From Syntrophaceae bacterium UBA2280 (GTDB lineage Bacteria; Desulfobacterota; Syntrophia; Syntrophales; Smithellaceae), in NCBI GenBank assembly GCA_002347685.1, contig DDWS01000054.1:32277-93071 (forward strand): a stretch of DNA of 60,795 bases. The letters run 5' to 3'. Position 1 is the first letter of the stretch. The number at the start of each line of letters is the position of its first letter. This document shows, piece after piece, positions 30,290 to 37,944 of the stretch. The notes beneath the pieces were generated by a model. It saw only the letters and a list, made by a program, of their open reading frames with translations. It searched no databases and was not told the DNA's origin. The translations under genes and the position numbers were made by a program.

Positions 30290-31627
30290 ATGAAGAGAAT
30301 TTGGGTCGTTTTACTGGCGCTGGGGTTGATTGCGGCCTTCAGCACAACAGGTTTCGCACTGGATGTGAAGTTCAGCGGCGAGTACTACGCGGCGGGGATG
30401 TATCTGGATAAAACATCCCTGAGAAATGATGTGGCGGATGCCGGTCCCTCAACCGCTTTTTTCTACCAGAGATTGCGGGTCCGGACTGATTTTACCGTAT
30501 CGCCCGGTTTGAAACTGATCACGCGGTTTGACGCGATGGAGCGGGCCTGGGGAACCGGCCGGAGCGCTGCATCGACCACGCTGGCAACCGATTCATCCGG
30601 AAGCCGCGCGGAAAATGAAAACATCGCTTTTGACTGGGCTTACCTCGAGTATAAAAGCCCCATTGGTGAGTTTCGGGTTGGTGCGATGAACAAAGGCACC
30701 ACGGGAACGGTTTTCGGCAATAATATTCAGCCGGCTTATCGGATCAAGTATGTCTATACGCAGGGTCCCTTTGTGCTTGATGCCACGTACACCAAGTTGA
30801 AAGAATCGAGCCGCACGGCGATCAACACGGTCAGTTACGCAGATGCGGACCAGGACGAATACTCCATCGAACCCATATTTAAGTGGAAAGACGGCCGCGC
30901 CGGTATTGGAATTGCCTATGTCCGTCAGGCGGACAACCGTCCGGGATCCGATTACACGAAGAAGTACTGGCAGTTTGTACCTTACGCGTTTCACAAGTTC
31001 GGACCGGTTGCCCTAGAGGCGGAAGCGGGCTATGCGACAGGTAAGGAAAGAGAATATGAGACCACAGCCGCAGATATCGATCTTACAAGCCTCTCCGCGT
31101 ACCTGAACGCGACGGCGGATTTAGGTATGTTTTACGTTGGCGGTACCGTGGCCTATGTTTCCGGTGACGATCCCGGCACAGCGGATAAGAGAGAAGGCGG
31201 CACATTTACCGGAGGGCGTGACTGGAACCCCACGCTCATTATGTGGAACTACGAACGTACCAACTGGGCGGGCGCACTGACCGGTCATAACGGAGCCAAC
31301 CAGGACACAAGAATGGCCAATGGCTGGTTCTTCCAGGGACGCGCGGGTGTTAAACCGGTTAAAGAATTGGATATTATGGCGTCTGTTTCCTATGCCATGG
31401 CGGACAAGAAGCCGTGGGCTGTAGCCGGTGATCCGACTTCTGAGTATGTCAGTAATGTCTATGGATGGGAAGTGGATGTCACCGCCACGTACAAAATTAC
31501 CCAGAACCTGTCGTATATGTTAGGCGTGGGTTACTTGTTTACCGGCGACTACTACAAGGGAGCCTCCGAGGCCAATCAGTTGACGAATGATTACCTGGTG
31601 ATCAACAAGCTGACGCTGACCTTTTAG
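30290..31627 (+). CDS. Outer-membrane beta-barrel porin
   Basis: The protein has 445 residues. A signal peptide of about 23 residues (MKRIWVVLLALGLIAAFS ...) ends at FA-LDVKF. The rest alternates hydrophobic and polar residues as in a barrel, rich in Tyr/Trp/Gly, and ends in LTLTF with the terminal Phe read by the BAM machinery. A strong AGGAGGAAG site precedes the ATG. Because it sits between phoB and the pst genes and carries a Pho-box-like promoter, uptake of phosphate or phosphorylated solutes is a reasonable inference; no family-specific selectivity residues can be named. It is monocistronic, ending in a terminator. Confidence 0.82.
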   Translation: MKRIWVVLLALGLIAAFSTTGFALDVKFSGEYYAAGMYLDKTSLRNDVADAGPSTAFFYQRLRVRTDFTVSPGLKLITRFDAMERAWGTGRSAASTTLATDSSGSRAENENIAFDWAYLEYKSPIGEFRVGAMNKGTTGTVFGNNIQPAYRIKYVYTQGPFVLDATYTKLKESSRTAINTVSYADADQDEYSIEPIFKWKDGRAGIGIAYVRQADNRPGSDYTKKYWQFVPYAFHKFGPVALEAEAGYATGKEREYETTAADIDLTSLSAYLNATADLGMFYVGGTVAYVSGDDPGTADKREGGTFTGGRDWNPTLIMWNYERTNWAGALTGHNGANQDTRMANGWFFQGRAGVKPVKELDIMASVSYAMADKKPWAVAGDPTSEYVSNVYGWEVDVTATYKITQNLSYMLGVGYLFTGDYYKGASEANQLTNDYLVINKLTLTF

Positions 31628-31667
31628 GACAAAGTTAGCAGGCTAAAGAACAGAGGTATAAAAAATG

Positions 31668-31704
31668 AAGCCGGGCGGGGAAGACATTTCCGTCCGGCTT
31701 TTTT
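31668..31704 (+). terminator. Intrinsic terminator after the porin
   Basis: AAGCCGGGCGG (31668-31678) pairs with CCGTCCGGCTT (31690-31700), with a GGAA/TTCC extension in the loop, followed by a T-run. It isolates the porin from the next operon. Confidence 0.88.
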
Positions 31705-31713
31705 CTTGATAAA

Positions 31714-31768
31714 TTTCATCATCTCTTCTTTTGAATGTCATCATCCTGAAACAATGATTCATTATAAT
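31714..31768 (+). promoter_or_regulatory. Pho-box-like promoter of the four-gene operon
   Basis: Four 11-bp units are visible: TTTCATCATCT (31714), CTTCTTTTGAA (31725), TGTCATCATCC (31736) and TGAAACAATGA (31747). A perfect TATAAT -10 (31763-31768) follows five bases after the last unit. This is the same layout as the pstS promoter. It lies just after the porin terminator and 41 bases before the TTG start of the first gene. Confidence 0.68.
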
Positions 31769-31808
31769 CCGCCTGAAAAATTGAAATACTTGTTTCAGGA
31801 GCGTAAAC

Positions 31809-34250
31809 TTGAGTATCATCAGCAGCCTCATTTTGGATTATCCGGTAAAGACGGCGCCCCGCGCGCGGAAATCACCCGCCGAATTAGTGAACCTGATCGG
31901 TGTCCGGTCTGATCCTGATCGCCTGGGGATTGATCCCGCGTCACTTCCTTTTTCCTGTGCGGACACAACCGCCGGCAGCGAATCAGAGTTGCAGACCGTC
32001 GTCATCGGAAAAAGGACGGATGTGGATCTGCCCTTGATCATTGAACAGTCCAACTATTTTGCCAACACCAGACGGCGTGCCGGGACGGGTGATCTTCCCC
32101 GGCAAAAAATAAATGACCTTGAAAAATATTTGCAAAACAATCCCGCCGGTGTCTGGGAAAACAGCTGGGTGCGTTTTCCGCTCAAAGCGCTGGGTGGCTT
32201 TGCCGAACGGTTGTTCAGGACGGATCTGTCGGCAGACAGAACCAATCCGGGTGAAGGTCTGCGTACTGACGTGGATCAATTTATCATCAGGCACCGGGGG
32301 GAAGAATTTATTCGGGTGCCCATCAGTTATATGCTTAAGCTTGCGCTGGCCGAGGTGATCACTTCTTCGGACATAAGTCATCCCCTGATTTATGAAGCGG
32401 GGATGAAGCTGATGGACCATTTTCAAAACGACAATACTTCACCGGAAACATCATCCTTTTACGTGATCGCCTCGCCTGATGAGGAGAGCGTCGGCAAGGG
32501 TATTGCCCGGGAGATGTCCCTTCGTTTTCTTCTGACGCAATTGCTGACGCAATACGCCAATCTGAAATTTCAACTGCAGGAAAACGGACAGCAGGCGTTG
32601 ATCTTTTTTTCGCCGCATCCACCGATCCGGCAAAAGACGCTCAATAACTGTGTTTCGGATGCCTTCTACCGCGAGCTCTTTATGAATCCCTGTCTTTCCG
32701 GCTGGACGCGGGGTGAAAAAAAGCATGACTATATGCACTTGTGTCATCAGGTGCTGAGCCGGTCGCAGTTTAACGCGGTGCTCAAACTGCGCGAGGCGGG
32801 AATCATCAACAATAATCTCGTTTCCCTGCCCAATCTCTCCAACATCAGCCTGGCGAATAACGGGACGCATGTCAGTCTGGGGAGCCGGAAGCTTTCAGCC
32901 TTGCTGAGCGATTCTTCTTCGGGTTATACGCGCTGCGACGAGAAAGATCTGGGCGACCTGGTCGTCAAAATCGTTGAGCACTTCCTCCCGCTGTTTGTCG
33001 GTACCTATACCGCCGCGCCTTATCGTCTGGACTTCAGTGACTTTCATCCCGAAAAGGCCCTCGGCTTCCTGCCGCATGAGCTGGATTTCACGCATTTGCG
33101 CATGATGTGGCGGCGCTGGCGCAAGAAAGCCGATATCGGCATCATGGGGAATCCTCTTACCCCTTTCGGGCCGCCCGCAATCGACAAGCTCATCAGCAAA
33201 CTGTTCCGGCTGAAAGGAGACTATGTCGCCGATTTCCGACTGATTGATTATCTGGTCGCACTTCTTAGCACGGATCAAAGTCCGGCACTCGATGGAACCT
33301 TCGGGAATTCGCTTGCCCTTAAACAGGATCTGTCCGATCTGGGAGTCTTTGACACGCAGATGTCTTTGTACCTTTTTGAGAAGCTGCGGGAACATGAAGT
33401 GATGGGTTTCACCGGTTTTGAGGCGCGTCATTACAGCCTGTTTGAAAGCTTTGAGCAGGATATGGGACGCGCTGTGAATCTTCAGCAGCTTTTGTATCTT
33501 CTGGCATTCAAGTATATTGCTTCCGGGGAGGTCCGTCATGAAATGATTCCCGATTCTCCCCTGGTCGAAAGTGAAAGGCGGCAGGTGATCTTTGGCGCCG
33601 CCATCGGCATTCCGACTTTTTTTGTCCGCCACGACACGCCCAACCGATTTCTTAAAAGCATTATCGCCCGAACAAAAGGGGTTCGTTCTTCCAGTCGCTA
33701 TCGCGGGTATGTGAGGGTATACAACCAGGAATACCGCCTGGCCCTGCTTTCAACGCTCCGTGCCGATGCCGCCGATCTCATCGAAATGACCGGGATGAAA
33801 GAAACGCTTCGTGATCTGGAAGACCGTTTGCGGAAACCGGCTGTCTTTGCAGCATCCGGAAGATTGACGCAGGGGGTTTTGCGGCAGGCCGGCAGGCGGT
33901 CTGCGATGGCGATGGACGCGGAAAGTTTCAACGCACAAGCAGAAGCCTATTACCGCACCGGATTGCGAAGGCAACATATCGAAGAAGCTTTTGATCATTT
34001 CGGAGAGGTTGTGATCTGGATGGATAAAGCAGAAACGCGCTCCAGGCCTGACATTCGTGCGCTGCTGGGTGAAATCTTTCGGCATGGAGACATTGCCGTT
34101 TTCCTGGATGAAGCGCGCCAGTCGGTCATACACGGAAAGGCATCCATCCGGACGCTCGAGAAGTTGATTGCTTTGGTGATGATTTATGTGCAGGGCAAAT
34201 TGGATTTGAACCAGAAATATCCGGAAAGTCCGCACAGGGAGGTGGCCTGA
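31809..34250 (+). CDS. Large conserved-looking protein of unknown function (813 residues)
   Basis: I do not recognise this protein. It starts with TTG behind AGGAG (eight-base spacing). It has no signal peptide or clear membrane span and looks cytoplasmic, mixed alpha/beta, with many Arg, His and aromatic residues. Stretches that look conserved-like include YFANTRRRAGTGDLP (about residues 83-97) and FHPEKALGFLPHELDFTHLR (about 412-431), followed by a basic RRWRKK. No P-loop, zinc site or nuclease motif is evident. Its stop is one base from the ATG of the phosphatidylserine-decarboxylase-like gene, so the two are translationally coupled. It heads a four-gene operon behind a Pho-box-like promoter. 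A role in phosphate-dependent envelope lipid metabolism is only an inference from context. Confidence 0.8.
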   Translation: MSIISSLILDYPVKTAPRARKSPAELVNLIGVRSDPDRLGIDPASLPFSCADTTAGSESELQTVVIGKRTDVDLPLIIEQSNYFANTRRRAGTGDLPRQKINDLEKYLQNNPAGVWENSWVRFPLKALGGFAERLFRTDLSADRTNPGEGLRTDVDQFIIRHRGEEFIRVPISYMLKLALAEVITSSDISHPLIYEAGMKLMDHFQNDNTSPETSSFYVIASPDEESVGKGIAREMSLRFLLTQLLTQYANLKFQLQENGQQALIFFSPHPPIRQKTLNNCVSDAFYRELFMNPCLSGWTRGEKKHDYMHLCHQVLSRSQFNAVLKLREAGIINNNLVSLPNLSNISLANNGTHVSLGSRKLSALLSDSSSGYTRCDEKDLGDLVVKIVEHFLPLFVGTYTAAPYRLDFSDFHPEKALGFLPHELDFTHLRMMWRRWRKKADIGIMGNPLTPFGPPAIDKLISKLFRLKGDYVADFRLIDYLVALLSTDQSPALDGTFGNSLALKQDLSDLGVFDTQMSLYLFEKLREHEVMGFTGFEARHYSLFESFEQDMGRAVNLQQLLYLLAFKYIASGEVRHEMIPDSPLVESERRQVIFGAAIGIPTFFVRHDTPNRFLKSIIARTKGVRSSSRYRGYVRVYNQEYRLALLSTLRADAADLIEMTGMKETLRDLEDRLRKPAVFAASGRLTQGVLRQAGRRSAMAMDAESFNAQAEAYYRTGLRRQHIEEAFDHFGEVVIWMDKAETRSRPDIRALLGEIFRHGDIAVFLDEARQSVIHGKASIRTLEKLIALVMIYVQGKLDLNQKYPESPHREVA

Positions 34251-34251
34251 C

Positions 34252-35274
34252 ATGGTTCATCAGTATATTGAACGAGATACCCGCAGAATTCGGACGGAGC
34301 GTCCTTACGGTAATGAGGCGGTCCGGATTTTATATTCCCGCATCCGTGAATCTTCGCCCTGGCTGTTTCGAAATCTGACCGGTGCACGCGCATCGCGGTT
34401 TTTAAGCTACATGAACTATTCCGGAATCCTGGCGGATCGTCTGCAGGATTATTTAAATGTGCAGGAACTTTTGAACATCCATGCCGGTGAGTGTCTCGAA
34501 CCGGTAGACAAACTCGATACGCTTCGAAAAATCTTTGAACGCAAAATCCGTTACCGCCAGTATCGCCCCATGCCGAACGATCCGGCGGCCGTTGTGTCAC
34601 CGGCGGATTCGCGGATGCTGGTGGGTTCATTTGCCGAAGCGTCGTCTCTTTTTATTAAAGGGAAATTCTTCGACTATGACGAGATGCTGGGTGAACATAA
34701 AAAAACGTGGCTTGAGGCGTTTCGCGAAGGCGACTTCGCCGTTTTTCGCTTAACACCTGAAAAGTACCACTACAATCATACTCCGGTAGCCGGTAAGGTG
34801 ATTGACACGTACGCCATCGATGGCCGCTATCATGCCTGCAATCCGAACGCAGTGGTCTCTGTGGTCACGCCTTATTCCAAAAACAAGCGGGTGGTCACCA
34901 TGATTGACACGGACGTGGAAGGGGGCACAGGCGCGGGGCTGGTGGCGATGATTGAAGTCGTCGCGCTGATGATCGGCGATATTGTTCAGTGCTATAGCGA
35001 AAAGGATTATGAGAACCCCCTGGCGGCGGGAACCGGCATGTTCGTACGAAAAGGCTGTCCGAAAAGTCTTTTCCGGCCGGGCAGCAGCACGGTCGTTTTA
35101 ATGTTTCAGAAGCAGCGGGTGAGGTTTGCCGACGATATCGCGGCGAATCTGTTTTATCCGGATGCCCGCAGTATTTTTACACAGGGCTTCGGAAAGGATC
35201 TCGTGGAAACAGAGGTTGCAGTAAGATCATTGATTGCCACAGCATCTGTGGCCGCGAAGAAAGATTTAACCTGA
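34252..35274 (+). CDS. Phosphatidylserine decarboxylase family protein
   Basis: PSD enzymes are self-cleaving, pyruvoyl-dependent decarboxylases that make phosphatidylethanolamine. The 340-residue protein has an N-terminal helical region, then SPADSRM (Asp119), RLTPEKYHYNHTPVAGKV (His173, His176) and GSST at 277-280. Asp119, His176 and Ser278 correspond to the E. coli triad Asp90/His147/Ser254, so self-cleavage between Gly277 and Ser278 is expected. The GSST site differs from the LGST of E. coli. Some PSD relatives decarboxylate other amino-acid-containing substrates, so the substrate is not certain. It is coupled to the upstream unknown gene, and the DksA-like gene follows 14 bases later. 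Confidence 0.88.
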   Translation: MVHQYIERDTRRIRTERPYGNEAVRILYSRIRESSPWLFRNLTGARASRFLSYMNYSGILADRLQDYLNVQELLNIHAGECLEPVDKLDTLRKIFERKIRYRQYRPMPNDPAAVVSPADSRMLVGSFAEASSLFIKGKFFDYDEMLGEHKKTWLEAFREGDFAVFRLTPEKYHYNHTPVAGKVIDTYAIDGRYHACNPNAVVSVVTPYSKNKRVVTMIDTDVEGGTGAGLVAMIEVVALMIGDIVQCYSEKDYENPLAAGTGMFVRKGCPKSLFRPGSSTVVLMFQKQRVRFADDIAANLFYPDARSIFTQGFGKDLVETEVAVRSLIATASVAAKKDLT

Positions 35275-35288
35275 AAGGAGAACATCGC

Positions 35289-35693
35289 ATGACAAGAAAG
35301 CTAAGCATGGAGCGTGTGCGGGATTTAATGGTTCAAAGAATGGACGCGTTGAGACAGTCTGTTGATTCCACGATGTGTACACTGAAGGTTATGGATGAGA
35401 AGTTTGCCGATCCGTTTGATCAGGCTGTCATCGAAGCCAGCAATTCGGTGGAACTCAAGTGTCGGACAAATGACTGGCATGCGCTTCTGGAGATTAAGGA
35501 AACGATTTTGCGCATCGATCGAGGCCTGCACGGCATGTGTGACCTTTGCGGTCGTCAGATTTCGCAAAAAAGGCTTCGCGCAGCGCCCATGAGCAAGCTG
35601 TGTCTGGAGTGTCAGAAGGAAAAAGAGGCGGAATCCCGCCAGCGTCCGAAACACGGCTGTCTGCAGGGAAGGATGTCCCTTACCCATGCTTAA
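35289..35693 (+). CDS. DksA/TraR-family zinc-finger protein
   Basis: This 134-residue protein has the DksA-type layout: an N-terminal coiled-coil region, the tip motif DxxDxA (DPFDQA, residues 41-46) and a four-cysteine zinc finger (Cys84, Cys87, Cys105, Cys108). DksA acts in the secondary channel of RNA polymerase with ppGpp. The intact tip motif suggests a similar mode, though this may be a paralogue rather than the main DksA. It lies inside a lipid-enzyme operon and its end overlaps the Lgt-like gene by eight bases. The ribosome-binding site is AAAGGAG. Confidence 0.85.
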   Translation: MTRKLSMERVRDLMVQRMDALRQSVDSTMCTLKVMDEKFADPFDQAVIEASNSVELKCRTNDWHALLEIKETILRIDRGLHGMCDLCGRQISQKRLRAAPMSKLCLECQKEKEAESRQRPKHGCLQGRMSLTHA

Positions 35694-36738
35694 CGAGATT
35701 TTTACCTTAAGCCTTGCAGGCGGGATGGCCGTTTTATTCGCCTGGGCCTTTAAGAAACTACCCGGGGAAGGTTGGCAGATCCTTGCCTGTGTGCCCGGAA
35801 GAAAAGGGGTGGACGGAATTTGGAACGGCATGAATTTAACCTATTACGGGTTATTTAATGCTTTCGCCTATCTTTTTGCCATTGTAATGTTTTTGATCAT
35901 GGCGGGGGCCTTGGGGATGACGATGATCTCTGCGCTGGCTCTGATGGTCCCTATACTGATCATTTGCATGTGGGCCGCACGTTTCATCGCCCGGCTGGTG
36001 GAAAAGAAGCCTCACACCTTTTCTGTAGGGGCCGCCGCATTTTCCGGGATCATCATTGCCCCGGCCATGATGTTGTTGACCAACATAACTATAGGCAAGT
36101 GGCTGGTGTTTCAAATTCCGGTGACAGAAGTGATGTCGGCGATGTTTATCGCTTATGCCTTCGGTGAAGGAACAGGAAGATTGGCCTGTATCAGTTTTGG
36201 TTGTTGCTATGGCAAGCCTCTCGACGATTGTCATCCGATGATCAGGAGTATCTTTCGAAAAAGGCATTTCGTTTTCCGGGGAAAAACCAAAAAAATATCC
36301 TATGCTCATCAACTTGAAGGTCAGGCGGTTGTTCCCGTTCAGGCACTGACCGCCGTGATTTATTCAGGAGCAGGTTTTTTGGGCTTTTACCTTTTCCTGA
36401 AAGGTTACCCGTATGCGTCACTGATGCTGGCCATGCTGGTAACGCAGCTCTGGCGATTTGTATCTGAATTCCTGAGAGCCGATTACCGGGGGAACGGTCG
36501 CATCAGTGCCTACCAGGTGATGAATTTGCTTGCCATTGTTTATACCCTGGTGATTTTGACATTGACGACTAAGTCAGATGGTGTGGCACCTGACTTACTT
36601 CTGGGGATTAACTCTCTGTGGGATCCCGGCCTGTTTATTTTTTTAGGGATTTTATGGGTCGTTTCTTTTATGTACACAGGGAGAAGCAGTGTGACCACTT
36701 CATTGATAGACATTCAGGTTGTCAAAAAGAATATTTAG
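35686..36738 (+). CDS. Prolipoprotein diacylglyceryl transferase-like membrane protein
   Basis: The 350-residue multi-span protein resembles Lgt, which moves diacylglycerol from phosphatidylglycerol to prolipoprotein cysteine. It has GRLACISFGCCYGKP (about 164-178) where Lgt has GGRIGNFINGE. The arginine is kept but the asparagine is not, and the GCCYGKP form marks a variant subgroup. The later RFVSEFLRADYRG (about 256-268) matches the Arg/Glu region of Lgt. Because the active-site loop differs, it may not be the housekeeping Lgt. It overlaps the DksA-like gene and ends the operon, 136 bases before the pstS Pho-box-like promoter. Confidence 0.75.
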   Translation: MLNEIFTLSLAGGMAVLFAWAFKKLPGEGWQILACVPGRKGVDGIWNGMNLTYYGLFNAFAYLFAIVMFLIMAGALGMTMISALALMVPILIICMWAARFIARLVEKKPHTFSVGAAAFSGIIIAPAMMLLTNITIGKWLVFQIPVTEVMSAMFIAYAFGEGTGRLACISFGCCYGKPLDDCHPMIRSIFRKRHFVFRGKTKKISYAHQLEGQAVVPVQALTAVIYSGAGFLGFYLFLKGYPYASLMLAMLVTQLWRFVSEFLRADYRGNGRISAYQVMNLLAIVYTLVILTLTTKSDGVAPDLLLGINSLWDPGLFIFLGILWVVSFMYTGRSSVTTSLIDIQVVKKNI

Positions 36739-36874
36739 CCGGCGGGTTCAAAAAGCTGGATTGGTTTTCGTGTTTCAAGTCGTTGAAATAATTAATGAAT
36801 ATATTTCGATAAATCTTTTCTCTGCGCAGAATGTCTTATTCAAGAGTTGCGCGGATTGCCCGCTTGCGGCATGT

Positions 36875-36929
36875 TGTATCTGTTACTTCATCGGTTTGTC
36901 ATCAAAATGTAACATTGAAGTTGTATATT
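36875..36929 (+). promoter_or_regulatory. Pho-box promoter of the pst operon
   Basis: Four 11-bp units are visible: TGTATCTGTTA (36875), CTTCATCGGTT (36886), TGTCATCAAAA (36897) and TGTAACATTGA (36908). TATATT (36924) follows five bases later. TGTCAT/TGTAAC in 11-bp register is the classical PhoB half-site pattern. The site lies 30 bases before pstS, a known PhoB target in many bacteria. Confidence 0.8.
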
Positions 36930-36958
36930 GTTTTCAAATTAAATTGAGGAGGAACAAA

Positions 36959-37786
36959 ATGTTCAATATTATTAAGAAAACGGTTTTTGCGCTCATGGTG
37001 ATGTGTTTTGCAGCGGGTGCTTCTATTGCATCTGAGTCCATCGTCATCAAGGGATCGACAACGGTACTGCCGATTACTCAAGCGGTTGTTGAAGCGTACA
37101 TGAAGGCCAATCCGGGTGTGCAGATGTCTGTTTCCGGCGGCGGTTCCGGTGAAGGAATTAAGGCGATTATTGACAAAACAACGGATATCGCCATGTCCTC
37201 ACGGGCTATAAAAAAAGAAGAAATTGAGCTGGCAAAAACAAGAGGCGCCAACCCGGTGGAACATGTGGTCGGATTGGATGCGCTGATTCCAATCGTGCAT
37301 CCGAGAAACAAAGTGAGCAATTTATCCATTGATCAGCTAAGCCAGATTTATCAGGGCAATATTACCAACTGGAAGGAAGTCGGCGGCGAGGATTTGCGGA
37401 TTGTGGTCATTTCGCGTGACACATCTTCCGGAACATTTGAATCGTGGGACCATTTTATTATGAAAAAGACCAAGGTTACGCCCCGTGCCCAGATGCTGGC
37501 CTCCAGTGGAGCCGTGGCGACCGCAGTGGCAAAAAACCGCTACGCCATATCCTATGTGGGCATCGGTTATCTGAATAAAAGCATCAAGCCTCTTTCAGTG
37601 AACGGAGTTACCGGATCAATCGACGCAGCCCTCGATAAGAGCTATCCGCTTTCGCGTGAGCTTTATATGTACACAGATGGAGAACCGAAGGGAGCCGCGG
37701 CTGATTATTTGAATTTTATCAAATCACGGGCGGGCCAGGAAATTGTGGCTAAAGTCGGATTTGTGCCCACGATGTCTTTAAAGTAG
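36959..37786 (+). CDS. pstS: Phosphate ABC transporter substrate-binding protein PstS
   Basis: PstS captures phosphate in the periplasm for PstCAB. The ATG at 36959, after GAGGAGGAAC, gives 275 residues with a signal peptide of about 24. IKGSTTVLPITQ (about 30-41), SGGGSGEGIKAI and SRDTSSGTFESW form the phosphate-binding loops typical of the short PstS form. It is separated from pstC by 158 bases holding a long inverted repeat. Confidence 0.95.
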   Translation: MFNIIKKTVFALMVMCFAAGASIASESIVIKGSTTVLPITQAVVEAYMKANPGVQMSVSGGGSGEGIKAIIDKTTDIAMSSRAIKKEEIELAKTRGANPVEHVVGLDALIPIVHPRNKVSNLSIDQLSQIYQGNITNWKEVGGEDLRIVVISRDTSSGTFESWDHFIMKKTKVTPRAQMLASSGAVATAVAKNRYAISYVGIGYLNKSIKPLSVNGVTGSIDAALDKSYPLSRELYMYTDGEPKGAAADYLNFIKSRAGQEIVAKVGFVPTMSLK

Positions 37787-37819
37787 TTCTTTGATAGAGA
37801 CTTTTGTTTTTTTAAGTGA

Positions 37820-37875
37820 GAAAATGGTTTTGCCGCGGCAATAAATATTGTATAAACCGTTGTAAAACCATTTTC
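37820..37875. repeat. Inverted repeat between pstS and pstC
   Basis: GAAAATGGTTTT (37820-37831) and AAAACCATTTTC (37864-37875) are perfect 12-bp complements. A second perfect 12-base palindrome, TTGCCGCGGCAA (37830-37841), partly overlaps the left arm. No T-run follows, so the element more likely protects the pstS message or lowers downstream expression than fully terminates. Confidence 0.7.
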
Positions 37876-37944
37876 CCATGAGACTGAAACAGAGTTGATT
37901 TATTATTGTAAGCCCATGTCCATATTGTGTATAAAAGGACCGCA

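Noticed and set aside
30118..30411. Short + strand frame before and into the porin gene
   Set aside because: It runs through the Pho-box-like promoter and overlaps the porin signal peptide in another frame.
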